From Pseudomonadota bacterium (GTDB lineage: Bacteria > Pseudomonadota > Gammaproteobacteria > Steroidobacterales > Steroidobacteraceae), in contig JAEWLQ010000023.1 of the NCBI GenBank assembly GCA_023457495.1, positions 1 through 64,000 on the forward strand: a stretch of DNA of 64,000 nt. The letters run 5' to 3'. Of the stretch, positions 36,149-45,901 are shown piece after piece. A model generated the notes under the pieces. It was not told the DNA's origin. It was given only the letters and a program-made list of their open reading frames with translations, and did no database searches. Position 1 is the stretch's first letter. Every line of letters starts with the position of its first letter. The translations under genes were made by a program, and so were the position numbers.

Positions 36149-38106
36149 TGATTCCCGAACTCGGACATTTCGCGCTGATCCTCGCGTTGATTCTCGCGGG
36201 GGCCCAGACCTTCTTCGGCATCTTCGGCGCCGCGCGTGGCAATGAGCGCTGGATGGCCGTGGTTCGTCCCGCGGTCGCGGGGCAGTTCGTCCTCGTCAGC
36301 GCTTCCATGGCCGCGCTGCTGCACGCATTCGTCACCTTCGACTTCTCCGTGCTGTATGTCGCGGCGAATTCGAACTCCGCGCTGCCGACGTTTTATCGCG
36401 TGGCGGCGTTGTGGGGCGCGCACGAAGGATCGCTGCTGCTGTGGGCCTGGATGCTCGTCGGCTGGACGCTCGCGGTCGCGATCGCGAGCCGCAACCTGCC
36501 GGCGACCTTCGTGAGCCGCGTGCTCGGCGTGCTCGGGTTCGTGAGCTTCGGCTTCATGCTGTTCACGCTGGCGACATCCAATCCCTTCGAACGATTGATC
36601 CCCGCGGCCGCGGACGGGCGCGACCTCAATCCCGTGCTGCAGGACCCGGCGCTCGCCATTCACCCGCCGTTGCTCTACATGGGTTACGTGGGACTGTCGG
36701 TGGCGTTCGCGTTCGCCTGCGCCGCGATGCTCGAAGGCAAGCTCGACGCGGTCTGGGCGCGCTGGACGCGCCCCTGGACGACGATCGCGTGGGGCTTCCT
36801 CTCCATCGGCATCGCACTCGGCAGCTGGTGGGCCTATTACGAACTCGGCTGGGGCGGATACTGGTTCTGGGATCCGGTCGAGAACGCCGTGTTCATGCCC
36901 TGGCTCATCGGCACCGCGCTGATCCATTCGCTGGCGGTGACCGAAAAGCGGGGACTGTTCAAGAGCTGGACGCTGCTGCTCGCCATCCTCGCGTTTTCGC
37001 TGAGCTTGCTGGGCACGTTCCTGGTGCGCTCGGGCGTGCTGGTCTCCGTGCATTCCTTCGCGGCCGATCCCACGCGCGGCATGTTCATCCTCGCGTTCCT
37101 CGTCGTCGTGATCGGCGGCGCGCTCGCGCTGTACGCCTGGCGCGCGCCCATGCTCAAGTCCGAAGCGGGATTCGACGCGACGTCGCGCGACGCGTTCCTG
37201 CTCTACAACAACATCCTGCTGGTGGCGGCGGGCACGGTCGTCTTCATCGGCACGCTCGCTCCGTTGATCGCGGACGCGCTCGGCCTGGGGACGATCTCGA
37301 TCGGCCTGCCGTGGTTCACCACGATGTTTCCCGTCGCCTTCGTTCCGCTGCTCGCGCTGCTCCCCATCGGTATCCATGCCGCATGGAAACGCGGAAACCT
37401 GAAAGAGAGCCGGAACCGCCTGTTGCTCGGGTTCGCGATTGCACTGGTCCTCGGGTTGCTGGTCGTGTACGCGGTCTATGGCCCTGGCAAGTGGCTCACG
37501 CCGATCGGCATGGTGCTCGGCCTGTGGATCATCATCTCATCGCTGTTCGATCCGATCGACCGGCTGCGGCGCAAGCTTTCGCTGCCGCGCGCCGTCATCG
37601 GGATGACGATCGCGCACATCGGCCTGGGCGTCTGCGTCATCGCGATCACCGCCGTCGAGACCTACACGATCGAGCGCGACGTGGCGCTCGGCCCGGGTGA
37701 ATCCGTGTCGCTCGGCCGATATGCGTATCGCTTCGACAGCATCCGCGACGTCGAGGGTCCTAACTACGATAGCGTGCAGGCGCAGTTCACGGTGCTGCGC
37801 GACGGGCGCGAAGTGGCGGTGATCCACCCCGAGAAGCGCCATTACTGGGTGCAGCGCGCGACGATGACCGAGGCCGGCATCCATAGCGAACTGGCACACG
37901 ATTTCTTCGGGGCGCTCGGCGACGACCTGAAGGGCGGACGCTGGAGCATCCGCGCGCAGATCCGGCCGCTGATCAACTACATCTGGCTCGCGGCCGGACT
38001 CATGGCGCTCGGGGGCGCGGTCGCCGCGAGCGATCGCCGCTACCGCGCGAAGCCGGCCCCGGCGAGCGTGCCTGCCTCCGCGGGCGGTGAGGCGGCCGCG
38101 ACATGA
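36148..38106 (+). CDS. ccmF: Cytochrome c heme lyase subunit CcmF
   Basis: A 652-residue inner-membrane protein with about 15 helices. The heme-handling WWD motif reads WGGYWFWDPVENAVFMPWL. With CcmH/I it joins heme to CxxCH apocytochromes. A large periplasmic loop near the C-terminus precedes the last helix (YIWLAAGLMALGG). It overlaps ccmG by four bases. Confidence 0.96.
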   Translation: MIPELGHFALILALILAGAQTFFGIFGAARGNERWMAVVRPAVAGQFVLVSASMAALLHAFVTFDFSVLYVAANSNSALPTFYRVAALWGAHEGSLLLWAWMLVGWTLAVAIASRNLPATFVSRVLGVLGFVSFGFMLFTLATSNPFERLIPAAADGRDLNPVLQDPALAIHPPLLYMGYVGLSVAFAFACAAMLEGKLDAVWARWTRPWTTIAWGFLSIGIALGSWWAYYELGWGGYWFWDPVENAVFMPWLIGTALIHSLAVTEKRGLFKSWTLLLAILAFSLSLLGTFLVRSGVLVSVHSFAADPTRGMFILAFLVVVIGGALALYAWRAPMLKSEAGFDATSRDAFLLYNNILLVAAGTVVFIGTLAPLIADALGLGTISIGLPWFTTMFPVAFVPLLALLPIGIHAAWKRGNLKESRNRLLLGFAIALVLGLLVVYAVYGPGKWLTPIGMVLGLWIIISSLFDPIDRLRRKLSLPRAVIGMTIAHIGLGVCVIAITAVETYTIERDVALGPGESVSLGRYAYRFDSIRDVEGPNYDSVQAQFTVLRDGREVAVIHPEKRHYWVQRATMTEAGIHSELAHDFFGALGDDLKGGRWSIRAQIRPLINYIWLAAGLMALGGAVAASDRRYRAKPAPASVPASAGGEAAAT

Positions 38107-38636
38107 ATCGTTTCGTGATTCCCGGCGTCGTCTTCGTGGCGCTCGCGGCGGTGCTGTTCGTCGGCGTGGTGCATTCGCCTGACAAGAGCACCATGCAGTC
38201 GGCGTTGCTCGGCAAACCCGCGCCGCAGTTCTCGTTGCCGGTGCTCGGCGACGACTCGCAAAGGATTTCATCCTCGGACTTCGCGGGTCGCCCGTGGGTC
38301 CTCAATGTCTGGGGAAGCTGGTGCCCGGGTTGTGCCGTCGAGCATCCGACGCTCATCGATATCGCGCGCGAGAATCGGGTTTTGCTCGTCGGGCTCAATT
38401 GGCGCGACGACACCGGCGAGGCGATGCGCTGGATCGAAAGGCACGGCAATCCTTACTCCGTGATCCTCGCCGACCAGGAAGGGCGCACCGCGATCGACTT
38501 CGGCGTATACGGCGCGCCGGAAACGTTTTTCATCGATGCGGAGGGGCTCGTGCAATACCGCCACGTGGGCGAGATGACGCGCGAGGTGTGGGAACGGGAG
38601 TTCGCTTCGCGCCTGCCGCGCGGAGGATTGCCATGA
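38103..38636 (+). CDS. ccmG: Thiol:disulfide oxidoreductase CcmG/DsbE
   Basis: A 177-residue membrane-anchored thioredoxin-like protein (anchor FVIPGVVFVALAAVLFVGV). The redox motif is WCPGC, and the GVYGAPETF segment after it is typical of CcmG. It keeps apocytochrome cysteines reduced before heme attachment. It overlaps both neighbours as ATGA. Confidence 0.95.
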   Translation: MNRFVIPGVVFVALAAVLFVGVVHSPDKSTMQSALLGKPAPQFSLPVLGDDSQRISSSDFAGRPWVLNVWGSWCPGCAVEHPTLIDIARENRVLLVGLNWRDDTGEAMRWIERHGNPYSVILADQEGRTAIDFGVYGAPETFFIDAEGLVQYRHVGEMTREVWEREFASRLPRGGLP

Positions 38637-39067
38637 CCCGCGTTACCTTGCTCGCGGTCGGGCTCCTGTGGGCGGCTCATGCGTTCGCGGTGGACACGAC
38701 ACAGCTTCCGGATCCCGTCCTGCAGGAGCGTTACGAGAACCTGACGCATGAATTCCGCTGCATGCAATGCCAGAACAACAGCATCGCGGACTCGCCGGTG
38801 GGCCTGGCCTCGGACCTGCGGCGCGACGTGGCGGAGCTGCTGGTGGCGGGCAAGTCGGACCAGGAAGTCCGCGACTACATGGTGCAACGCTACGGCGAAG
38901 TCATCCTGTTCAATCCACCCTTCAAACCACGGACCGCATGGGTATGGATCACCCCGCTGATCGTGCTGGTCGGTGGAGTGTTCGTCGGCTTCCGCATCGT
39001 GCGGCGACGTTCGTCCCTGGTCGCGAATGACGACAGCCCGGTCGAGACGGAAGAACAAGCAAAATGA
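38633..39067 (+). CDS. ccmH: Cytochrome c maturation protein CcmH (CcmH-N type)
   Basis: A 144-residue protein with a signal peptide (cut near HAFAVD), the CcmH redox motif FRCMQCQNNSIADS, and a C-terminal membrane helix (VWITPLIVLVGGVFVGF). It is the short form, with the TPR part encoded separately by the next gene. It takes part in thiol exchange with apocytochrome c. Confidence 0.94.
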   Translation: MTRVTLLAVGLLWAAHAFAVDTTQLPDPVLQERYENLTHEFRCMQCQNNSIADSPVGLASDLRRDVAELLVAGKSDQEVRDYMVQRYGEVILFNPPFKPRTAWVWITPLIVLVGGVFVGFRIVRRRSSLVANDDSPVETEEQAK

Positions 39068-40095
39068 CGATCGTTTTCGTATTGGTCGCGGGGACTCTGG
39101 CCGCGGGCGCCGCCGCGCTGCTCGTACTTCCACTGCTGCGTGCCCGCGGCGATGCCCGGCCCGCATCCATGGTCGCGGCGGGCGTCACGATGTTCGTATT
39201 GCTGGTGGGCGGCGCCGGCGCGTACGCGCTGTGGAGCAACTTCACCTGGGTCGATGAACCCGTGATGGCGGAAACGCCCGCGGCGATGACCGCGAAGCTC
39301 GCGAAGCGCATGGCGAAGGATCCCGACAATCTCGAGGGCTGGCTCATGCTCGGCCGCTCGTATACGACGCTCGAACAATTTCCGCTGGCTGCGCGCGCGT
39401 TCCAGCGCGCCGACCGGCTCGCCGAGGGCCAGAACGCGGAGGCCGTGGTGGGTCTGGGTGAGGCGCTCATCGCGCAGGATCCCGAGAATCTGAGCGGCGC
39501 GGCGGGGCATCTCTTCGAACGCGCGCTCGCGATCGAGCCGCAGAACGGCCGGGCGTTGTTCTACAGCGCGTTCGCGGCGCTGTCGCGCGGCGATCTCGCG
39601 CCGGCCCGGGAGCGCTTCACGCGCATGCTCGCGCTCGATCCGCCGCCGGAAGTGCGCGCCATCATCGAGAAGCGCATCTCCGACATCGATGGCGCATTGA
39701 ACGCCGCCGCACGGCCGGCCGCGGCCACGGAAGTGAACGAGGACGCGAACAAGAAGGCGACCATTTCGGTGCGCGTCTCCCTGGCGCCGGCGCTGGCGAG
39801 CAAGGTGAGCCCCAACGCACCGTTGTTCGTCGCCGCGCGCGATCCGAAACAACCCGGGCCGCCTTTCGCCGTGAAGCGCCTCGCCGCGTCCTTCCCGGTG
39901 GACGTGGAGCTCACCGCCGCGGATGCGATGCTCGATTCGCGTCGCATCGCCTCCGGCCAGCAGCTCGAGGTCGTCGCACGCGTCGCGCTCGGTGGCTCGC
40001 CAACCGCGAGCAGCGGCGACCCCTTCGGACAAGTTAGTTATCATGTGGGCAAGGACGGGCGACTCGACATCGTCATCGATCGACTGTCTCCGTGA
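39064..40095 (+). CDS. ccmI: TPR cytochrome c biogenesis factor CcmI (CycH)
   Basis: A 343-residue membrane-bound protein. Two N-terminal helices (VFVLVAGTLAAGAAALLVLP, MFVLLVGGAGAYAL) precede TPR repeats (EGWLMLGRSYTTLEQFPLA, GRALFYSAFAALSRGDLAP) and a C-terminal beta domain (ISVRVSLAPALASKV) typical of CcmI. It binds apocytochrome C-termini and hands them to CcmF/H. It closes the ccm operon; 38 bases follow before the MaoC gene. Confidence 0.9.
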   Translation: MTIVFVLVAGTLAAGAAALLVLPLLRARGDARPASMVAAGVTMFVLLVGGAGAYALWSNFTWVDEPVMAETPAAMTAKLAKRMAKDPDNLEGWLMLGRSYTTLEQFPLAARAFQRADRLAEGQNAEAVVGLGEALIAQDPENLSGAAGHLFERALAIEPQNGRALFYSAFAALSRGDLAPARERFTRMLALDPPPEVRAIIEKRISDIDGALNAAARPAAATEVNEDANKKATISVRVSLAPALASKVSPNAPLFVAARDPKQPGPPFAVKRLAASFPVDVELTAADAMLDSRRIASGQQLEVVARVALGGSPTASSGDPFGQVSYHVGKDGRLDIVIDRLSP

Positions 40096-40133
40096 ACTGA
40101 ACCTGGCGAATTACCGCCAAGAGGCGCCGCCCC

Positions 40134-41024
40134 ATGAAGGCCAAGCATTCGCTCGAATTCGCGCGCGCGCCCGCCGCCTGGTCGATGTATCCGAAGATCA
40201 TGACGGCGCGCAAACCGGCGCACGTTCCGGAGGGCGGCGAAGTGCCGCGCATCGAAGCGCGGCTGGCCAAGGTCAACGTCGATCGCAAGCACCTGGCGGC
40301 CTACTCGAACGTGTGCGGAGCGGCGCCCGGCGCGACGCTGCCGATCGCCTATCCACACGTGCTCGCGATGCCACTGCACCTCGCGATGCTGGGCGCCGAG
40401 GCGTTCCCGGTGAAGGTCTTCGGCCTGGTGCATGTCCACAACCGCATCGCGATGCGTCAGCCGCTGTCGGCGGACGAGCCGGCCGAGATCCGCGCCTGGA
40501 TCGAGGGCCACCGCGAGACCGAGCGCGGCCAGGAATTCGAGCTTCATACCGAGTACGTCGTGGCGGGCGAACCGCTATGGGACGAAACCTGCACGTTTCT
40601 CGCGCGCCGCCGGGCGAGCGGCGCATCGAAGGCGCCGTCGGAACCGCGTAGCAGCGAGGGCGCGCCCGATGCCGTGGCCGTCAAGTCCACCAGCTTTCGC
40701 GCGCCGGCCGGGCTGGGCCGCCGATACGGCTTCATCTCCGGTGACGTGAACCCGATCCACATGAGCGATCTGACCGCGCGCGCGTTCGGCTTTCCGCACG
40801 CCATCGCGCACGGCATGTGGTCGCTGGGTCGTCTCGCCTCGGACTTCGAGGCGGGGCAGATCGATGGCGGCTGCGAGCTCACCGTGAACTTCAAGCTGCC
40901 TATCTACATGCCGGCGTGGGTCATGCTGCAACGCTGGCCGATCGAGAACGGCACGGGCTTCGCATTACGCGACGCGCAGGGCGAGAAGCCGCATCTGACC
41001 GGAACGCTGAAGTCGCTGCGGTGA
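40134..41024 (+). CDS. MaoC-like (R)-hydratase/dehydratase
   Basis: A 296-residue double hot-dog protein. The C-terminal half carries the hydratase 2 motif (GDVNPIHMSDLTARAFGF, HAIAHGMW) with the catalytic Asp/His pair; the N-terminal half is a decayed hot-dog. Such proteins hydrate trans-2-enoyl-CoA. It follows ccmI by 38 bases and overlaps the transporter gene (GTGA). A link to cytochrome maturation is not expected; it may be carried along by read-through. Confidence 0.85.
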   Translation: MKAKHSLEFARAPAAWSMYPKIMTARKPAHVPEGGEVPRIEARLAKVNVDRKHLAAYSNVCGAAPGATLPIAYPHVLAMPLHLAMLGAEAFPVKVFGLVHVHNRIAMRQPLSADEPAEIRAWIEGHRETERGQEFELHTEYVVAGEPLWDETCTFLARRRASGASKAPSEPRSSEGAPDAVAVKSTSFRAPAGLGRRYGFISGDVNPIHMSDLTARAFGFPHAIAHGMWSLGRLASDFEAGQIDGGCELTVNFKLPIYMPAWVMLQRWPIENGTGFALRDAQGEKPHLTGTLKSLR

Positions 41025-42292
41025 GTCCGGCGGCCGCGACAGCCCAGCCGCTCCGGGCGGAGCGGCTTGCCTTGCTCGCGGCGGCCGCGGGCTATTTCTG
41101 CCTGCTGTGCGGCTACTACATGCTGCGTCCGCTGCGCGAGGCGCTCGCGCTCGAGGTGGGCGTCGAATACAACCGCTGGCTGTTCACCGCGGTGCTCGTG
41201 GTCAGCGCGTTGCTGCTGCCGGCTTACTGGTGGATCGTGCGGCGCACGCCGCGCGGGCGGCTCCTGTGGTACACGGGCAGCGTTTTCGCGCTGGTGTTCC
41301 TGGCGCTGGCATTCGGACTGCACGCACGTCCGCGCGATCCCACGCTGGCGTTCCTGTACTTCGTCGCGCTGACCTCGGGCAACCTGTTCATCATCTCGGT
41401 GTTCTGGAGCGCGATGGCGGATGCGTGGCGGCCGGATCTCGCCAAGCGTTTCTTCGGCTACGTGGCCGCCGGCGGCAGTCTCGGCGCGCTGCTCGGACCC
41501 AATCTCGTGTCCCTGTCGATCCACGAAGTCGGTCCCACACCGCTCATCGTGATCGCGTGTGTATTCATCTTCTGCACGGGCGGACTCGTGTCGCTCGCGC
41601 GGCGCACGTTGCAGCGCGCGCCGGGCGGCGAACGCGTTCCGGACGGCGCGATCCCGGTCGGCGGCCGCGCCGTGGACGATCTGGCGCGGCTGGCCCGCAC
41701 GCCCTATCTGCTCGGCATCGCGGGACTGATCATCGCCGGTCAGATGATCGGCGCGTTCATGTACAACGAGCAGGGCGAATACGTGTCGGCACATTACAGC
41801 GAGCTCGCCGACCGTGCCGCGCTGTTCGCCCGCATGGAATTCTTCGTGAACGTTCTGGCGCTGGTGTTCCAGGCCGGCGTCGTGGGCTGGCTCACACGGC
41901 GCGGCAGCGTGGGCCTGAGTCTGTCCGCGATGCCGGTACTGATCGGCGCGAGCTTCATCGTGCTCGCGCTGTTTCCGCTCGGAGGCGTGTTGCTGGTGAC
42001 GCAGGTGATCCGGCGCGCCGCGGACTACGGTCTCGGCAAGCCACCCCGCGAGATGTTGTTCACCGTCTTGCCGGCCGAGAGCAAGTTCAAGAGCAAGAGT
42101 CTCATCGACACCGTGTTGCAGCGGGGCGCGGATACGGTGGGGCAGTGGGTGTACGTGTTGATCGCCGCGCTGCCGCTCGCCGGCGTGGCCTGGTTATGCG
42201 CGGGACTGTGCGTCGGGTTGCTGGGCGCAACCCATCGACTCGGCAAGTCGTTCGATTCACGGAACGAGGGCGGCGCCGGGGCTCGCACGTGA
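41021..42292 (+). CDS. MFS-type / NTP-NDP exchange transporter-like protein
   Basis: About 423 residues and twelve predicted membrane helices. The first helix motif YFCLLCGYYMLRPLREALAL resembles the Npt1/Npt2 (TLC) nucleotide exchanger family, also seen in free-living bacteria, where the substrate is unknown. Another family-like segment is GYVAAGGSLGALLGPNL. The start is GTG 41021, overlapping the MaoC stop. The protein ends inside the GTG start of the MATE gene. Confidence 0.75.
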   Translation: MSPAAATAQPLRAERLALLAAAAGYFCLLCGYYMLRPLREALALEVGVEYNRWLFTAVLVVSALLLPAYWWIVRRTPRGRLLWYTGSVFALVFLALAFGLHARPRDPTLAFLYFVALTSGNLFIISVFWSAMADAWRPDLAKRFFGYVAAGGSLGALLGPNLVSLSIHEVGPTPLIVIACVFIFCTGGLVSLARRTLQRAPGGERVPDGAIPVGGRAVDDLARLARTPYLLGIAGLIIAGQMIGAFMYNEQGEYVSAHYSELADRAALFARMEFFVNVLALVFQAGVVGWLTRRGSVGLSLSAMPVLIGASFIVLALFPLGGVLLVTQVIRRAADYGLGKPPREMLFTVLPAESKFKSKSLIDTVLQRGADTVGQWVYVLIAALPLAGVAWLCAGLCVGLLGATHRLGKSFDSRNEGGAGART

Positions 42293-43707
42293 ACCTGTCC
42301 TCGATGCCGGCGCAGCGTCTCGACGCCGCCGGCAAACCGCATGTCGACCTGCGCGCCATCCTCAGGCTGGCCGCGCCGCTCATGGCGACGAACGCCGTCC
42401 AGGCGCTGCTCAATCTCACCGACCTGTGGTTCATCGGTCGCCTCTCGACCGACGCGTTGGCGGCGATGAGCGCCATCTACTGGATCGTCAGCTGCATCAT
42501 CCTGCTGCTCGGTGGCGTTGGACTTGCGGTGCAGACCTTCGTGGCGCAAGCCTACGGCAGCCGCCGCAAGGCGCGCGCCTCGCGGGCGCTCTGGAACGCC
42601 TTGTGGGCATCACTCGCGATGGCGCCGCTGTTCCTGGCGCTCGCGACGGCGGGACCGTGGATCATCCGGCCATTCCACCTGGATCCGCACATCGAGGCAT
42701 TGGCGCTGGAATTCTGGGGACCGCGCATGGGCGGCGCGTTCATCGGCTCGATGGCCTGGGCGGCCATGGGCTTCTTCAACGGCATCTCCGCGGTGCGCTT
42801 CACGATGGCGGTGGTGATCACGACCACGGTGTCGAATGCGATCGCCAACCAGATCCTGATGTTCGAAGTCGGCATGGGCATGAGCGGCGCGGCGTGGGGC
42901 ACGAACGTGGCGCAGCTCGCGGGGCTGTTGCTCGCGCTGGCATTCTTCCTGCGCGGGCGCGTCGCGCGTGAGTATCGCTCGGCCATCATGTGGCGGCCCC
43001 GGCTGTCGGTGATCCGCGCGCAGCTCGTGGTGGGCCTGCCCATCGGCATCATGTATGGCGCGGACGTGCTCGGGCTGGCGCTGTCGCAGATGATGATCGC
43101 GCAGACCGGCGCCGTCGGCGCCGCCGCCACGCAGATCGTGATGGCGTTGACCTCGATGGCCTACATGCCGACGATCGGCATCGCGCTCGCGGGCACGACG
43201 CTGGTCGGCCAGTCGATCGGCGCGGGCAGCCGCGAGTGGGCCAACCGCATGGGCAACGTAATCGTGATGCTGTGCGTCGGCCTCATGGCCTGCATCGCCG
43301 TGGCTTTACTCGTGTGCGGTCCGTGGGTGCTGCCTGTCTTCCTCGGCGCCGAGGACGCCAATGCCGATGAAGTGGTCGCGCTCGGCCTCGTGCTGCTGTG
43401 GCCGGCCGCCGCGTACCAGGTCTTCGACGGCCTCTACTGCGGCGCGGGATTCTGCCTGCGCGGCGCCGGTGACACGCGCGTACCCGCGGCAGTGGCGCTG
43501 ATTTTGTCGTGGTTCTTCTTCGTACCACTCGCGCACACGCTGATATTCGCGCCGGGACAAGGCTGGGTAGATGGACTGCCGCAATTCGGCCTCGGCGCCC
43601 GGGGCGGCTGGCTGGCGCTCATGAGTTACGTCATCTTGTTAGGGCTGGTGATGTTCTGTCGCTGGAAGCAGGGCGCCTGGCGGCGCTTCAAGCTGGCGGA
43701 CGCCTGA
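42289..43707 (+). CDS. MATE family efflux transporter
   Basis: A 472-residue multidrug and toxin extrusion exporter with twelve helices in two similar halves. Seen are LAAPLMATNAVQALLNLTDL and WFIGRLSTDALAAMS in the first half, and the second-half TSMAYMPTIGIALAGTTLVG. MATE proteins exchange substrates against Na+ or H+. The start is taken as GTG 42289 (GTGA overlap); ATG 42304 is possible. It is the last gene of a MaoC/transporter/MATE chain. Confidence 0.9.
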   Translation: MNLSSMPAQRLDAAGKPHVDLRAILRLAAPLMATNAVQALLNLTDLWFIGRLSTDALAAMSAIYWIVSCIILLLGGVGLAVQTFVAQAYGSRRKARASRALWNALWASLAMAPLFLALATAGPWIIRPFHLDPHIEALALEFWGPRMGGAFIGSMAWAAMGFFNGISAVRFTMAVVITTTVSNAIANQILMFEVGMGMSGAAWGTNVAQLAGLLLALAFFLRGRVAREYRSAIMWRPRLSVIRAQLVVGLPIGIMYGADVLGLALSQMMIAQTGAVGAAATQIVMALTSMAYMPTIGIALAGTTLVGQSIGAGSREWANRMGNVIVMLCVGLMACIAVALLVCGPWVLPVFLGAEDANADEVVALGLVLLWPAAAYQVFDGLYCGAGFCLRGAGDTRVPAAVALILSWFFFVPLAHTLIFAPGQGWVDGLPQFGLGARGGWLALMSYVILLGLVMFCRWKQGAWRRFKLADA

Positions 43708-43759
43708 TCAGGGTCTCGCCTGATCGACCTGCGCCCGAAAGCGTGCCTATGATCGGGCC

Positions 43760-45901
43760 ATGACCGTGGTCCGCTACAAAGTCGACAAGGGCGTCGCCTG
43801 GCTGGCGATGAACAATCCACCGCTCAACGCGCTCTCGCATGCGCTGCGCGCCGGCATCGTCACAGCCCTGGACAAGGCGCTCGCCGCGAAGGACGTGCGC
43901 GCGATCGTGCTGATCGGCAGCGAGCGCGCCTTCTCGAGTGGCGCCGACATCAAGGAATTCGCGGGCGGCGAGTTCTACGCCGAGCCCTTCCTGCCGACCG
44001 TGGTCGACATCATGGAAGCCGCCCACAAACCGGTGATCGCGGCGATCAGCGGCGCCTGCATGGGTGGCGGACTCGAACTTGCGCTCGGCTGTCATTACCG
44101 CGTCGCGCTCGCGGACGCAAAGATCGCGTTCCCCGAGGTGAAGCTAGGCCTCATCCCTGGCGCGCAAGGTACACAGCGATTCCCACGCCTCGTGGGCCTC
44201 GAAGCCGCGGTCAACATGATCGTGTCCGGCGCGACGGCACCCGCGGCCGCTTTCAAGGGCACGGCGCTGTTCGATGTCATCGCGACGGAGAAGCTGGACG
44301 CCGCCGCGCGCGATTTCGCAGCCACGCTGATCAAGGAAGGCAAGCCGATTCGCCGGGTCCGCGACCTCGAGGTGAAACATCCGCAGGCCGAAGCATTCCT
44401 GCAGTTCGCCAGGACCAGCGTCAGCGCCGTGGCGCGTGGACTGGCCGCGCCGCTGCGGGCGCTGGACGCGGTCGGCGCCGCGACCACGCAGAAGTTCGAC
44501 GCCGGCCTCGCGACGGAGCGGAAGATCTTCGGCGAGCTCATGGTCAGCGAGGAATCGCAGGCGCTGCGGCATGCCTTTTTCGCCGAACGCGCGGCTTCGA
44601 AGGTCTCCGGCCTTGGCGACAAGACGCCGCAACGCAAGATCGCGAAGGTCGCAGTCGTGGGCGCGGGCACGATGGGCGGCGGCATCGCGGTGACGTTCGC
44701 GAACGCGGGGATTCCCGTCACGCTGCTGGAGGCGAAGCAGGAAGCCCTCGACCGCGGCATCGCCGGCATCCGCAAGCAATTCGAAAGCGCCGTGCAGAAG
44801 GGCAAGCTCAAGCCGGACGAGGCGGCGAAACGGGGTGCGTTGATCACGCCCTCGCTCGACTACGCGGCCGCGAGTGACGCGGATCTCGTCGTCGAAGCCG
44901 TGTTCGAAGATCTCGACGTCAAGAAGGGCGTGTTCCGCGCGCTCGACGCGACGATGAAGCGCGGCGCCATTCTCGCCACGAACACCTCGACGCTCGACGT
45001 CGATCGCATCGCGGCGTTCACGAAACGTCCCGGCGATGTGCTCGGCTTGCACTTCTTCAGTCCGGCGAACGTCATGCGGTTGCTCGAAGTCGTTCGGGCG
45101 AAGAAGACGAAACCCGACGTGCTCGCGACCGCGATGGCGCTGGCGCGCCGAATCGGCAAGACAGCCGTGGTCGCGGGCGTGTGCGATGGCTTCATCGGCA
45201 ATCGCATGATCAACGCGTATTTCAAGCAGTCACTGCTCATGCTCGAGGAAGGCGCCTCGCCACGGCAGATCGACGGCGCGATCGAGAAGTTCGGCTTCGC
45301 GATGGGCCCGTTCCGCATGTCGGACCTCGCGGGCAACGATATCGCCTGGCACATCCGCAAACGCCAGTACGCGGAGAACCCACGCCAACGTCCCATGCGA
45401 ATCGCCGACCGCCTCTGCGAGCTCGGCCGCTTCGGCCAGAAATCCGGCGTCGGCTGGTATCGCTACGAGCCCGGCAAACGCGATGCGTTGAGCGATCCCG
45501 TGGTCGACAAGATCATCGAAGAAGAGCGCAAGGCACTGCACATCGCCGTACGTCGCCTGGATGACGCGGAGATCGTCGATCGGCTCGTGCTCGCGCTCGT
45601 CAACGAAGGTGCGCGTGTGCTCGAGGACGGAATCGCGCAGCGCGCGTCGGACATCGACATCGTCTATCTCACCGGCTACGGCTTTCCGGTGCAGCGCGGT
45701 GGCCCGATGTTCTACGCGAGCCGACGCGGCCTCGGCGGCGTCGAGCGCCGCATGCGGCAGTTCGCGTCGAATCCGCACGCCGAGCCCGCGTTCTGGAAGC
45801 CCGCGAAGCTGATCACCCAGCTTGCCAAGGCCGGCAAGACATTCGACGACTTCGATGCGAAGCAGGGGACTCGCGCCGGAAGGAGAAAGGCCCGTGCTTG
45901 A
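43760..45901 (+). CDS. Bifunctional enoyl-CoA hydratase/3-hydroxyacyl-CoA dehydrogenase (FadJ-like)
   Basis: A 713-residue beta-oxidation enzyme. The N-terminal crotonase part has the oxyanion motif SSGADIKEF, both catalytic glutamates (GGGLELALG, FPEVKLGL), then the NAD-binding domain (VAVVGAGTMGGGIAVTFANAG) and the dehydrogenase His in HFFSPANVM, followed by two C-terminal helical domains. It resembles the peroxisomal-type multifunctional enzyme. The next gene, a thiolase, completes the cycle and overlaps it by eight bases. Confidence 0.94.
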   Translation: MTVVRYKVDKGVAWLAMNNPPLNALSHALRAGIVTALDKALAAKDVRAIVLIGSERAFSSGADIKEFAGGEFYAEPFLPTVVDIMEAAHKPVIAAISGACMGGGLELALGCHYRVALADAKIAFPEVKLGLIPGAQGTQRFPRLVGLEAAVNMIVSGATAPAAAFKGTALFDVIATEKLDAAARDFAATLIKEGKPIRRVRDLEVKHPQAEAFLQFARTSVSAVARGLAAPLRALDAVGAATTQKFDAGLATERKIFGELMVSEESQALRHAFFAERAASKVSGLGDKTPQRKIAKVAVVGAGTMGGGIAVTFANAGIPVTLLEAKQEALDRGIAGIRKQFESAVQKGKLKPDEAAKRGALITPSLDYAAASDADLVVEAVFEDLDVKKGVFRALDATMKRGAILATNTSTLDVDRIAAFTKRPGDVLGLHFFSPANVMRLLEVVRAKKTKPDVLATAMALARRIGKTAVVAGVCDGFIGNRMINAYFKQSLLMLEEGASPRQIDGAIEKFGFAMGPFRMSDLAGNDIAWHIRKRQYAENPRQRPMRIADRLCELGRFGQKSGVGWYRYEPGKRDALSDPVVDKIIEEERKALHIAVRRLDDAEIVDRLVLALVNEGARVLEDGIAQRASDIDIVYLTGYGFPVQRGGPMFYASRRGLGGVERRMRQFASNPHAEPAFWKPAKLITQLAKAGKTFDDFDAKQGTRAGRRKARA

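Noticed and set aside
41107..42288. Upstream extension of the MATE frame to 866 residues
   Set aside because: It runs out of frame through the MFS-type gene. The MATE domain begins near 42304, and the GTG/ATG there fits.
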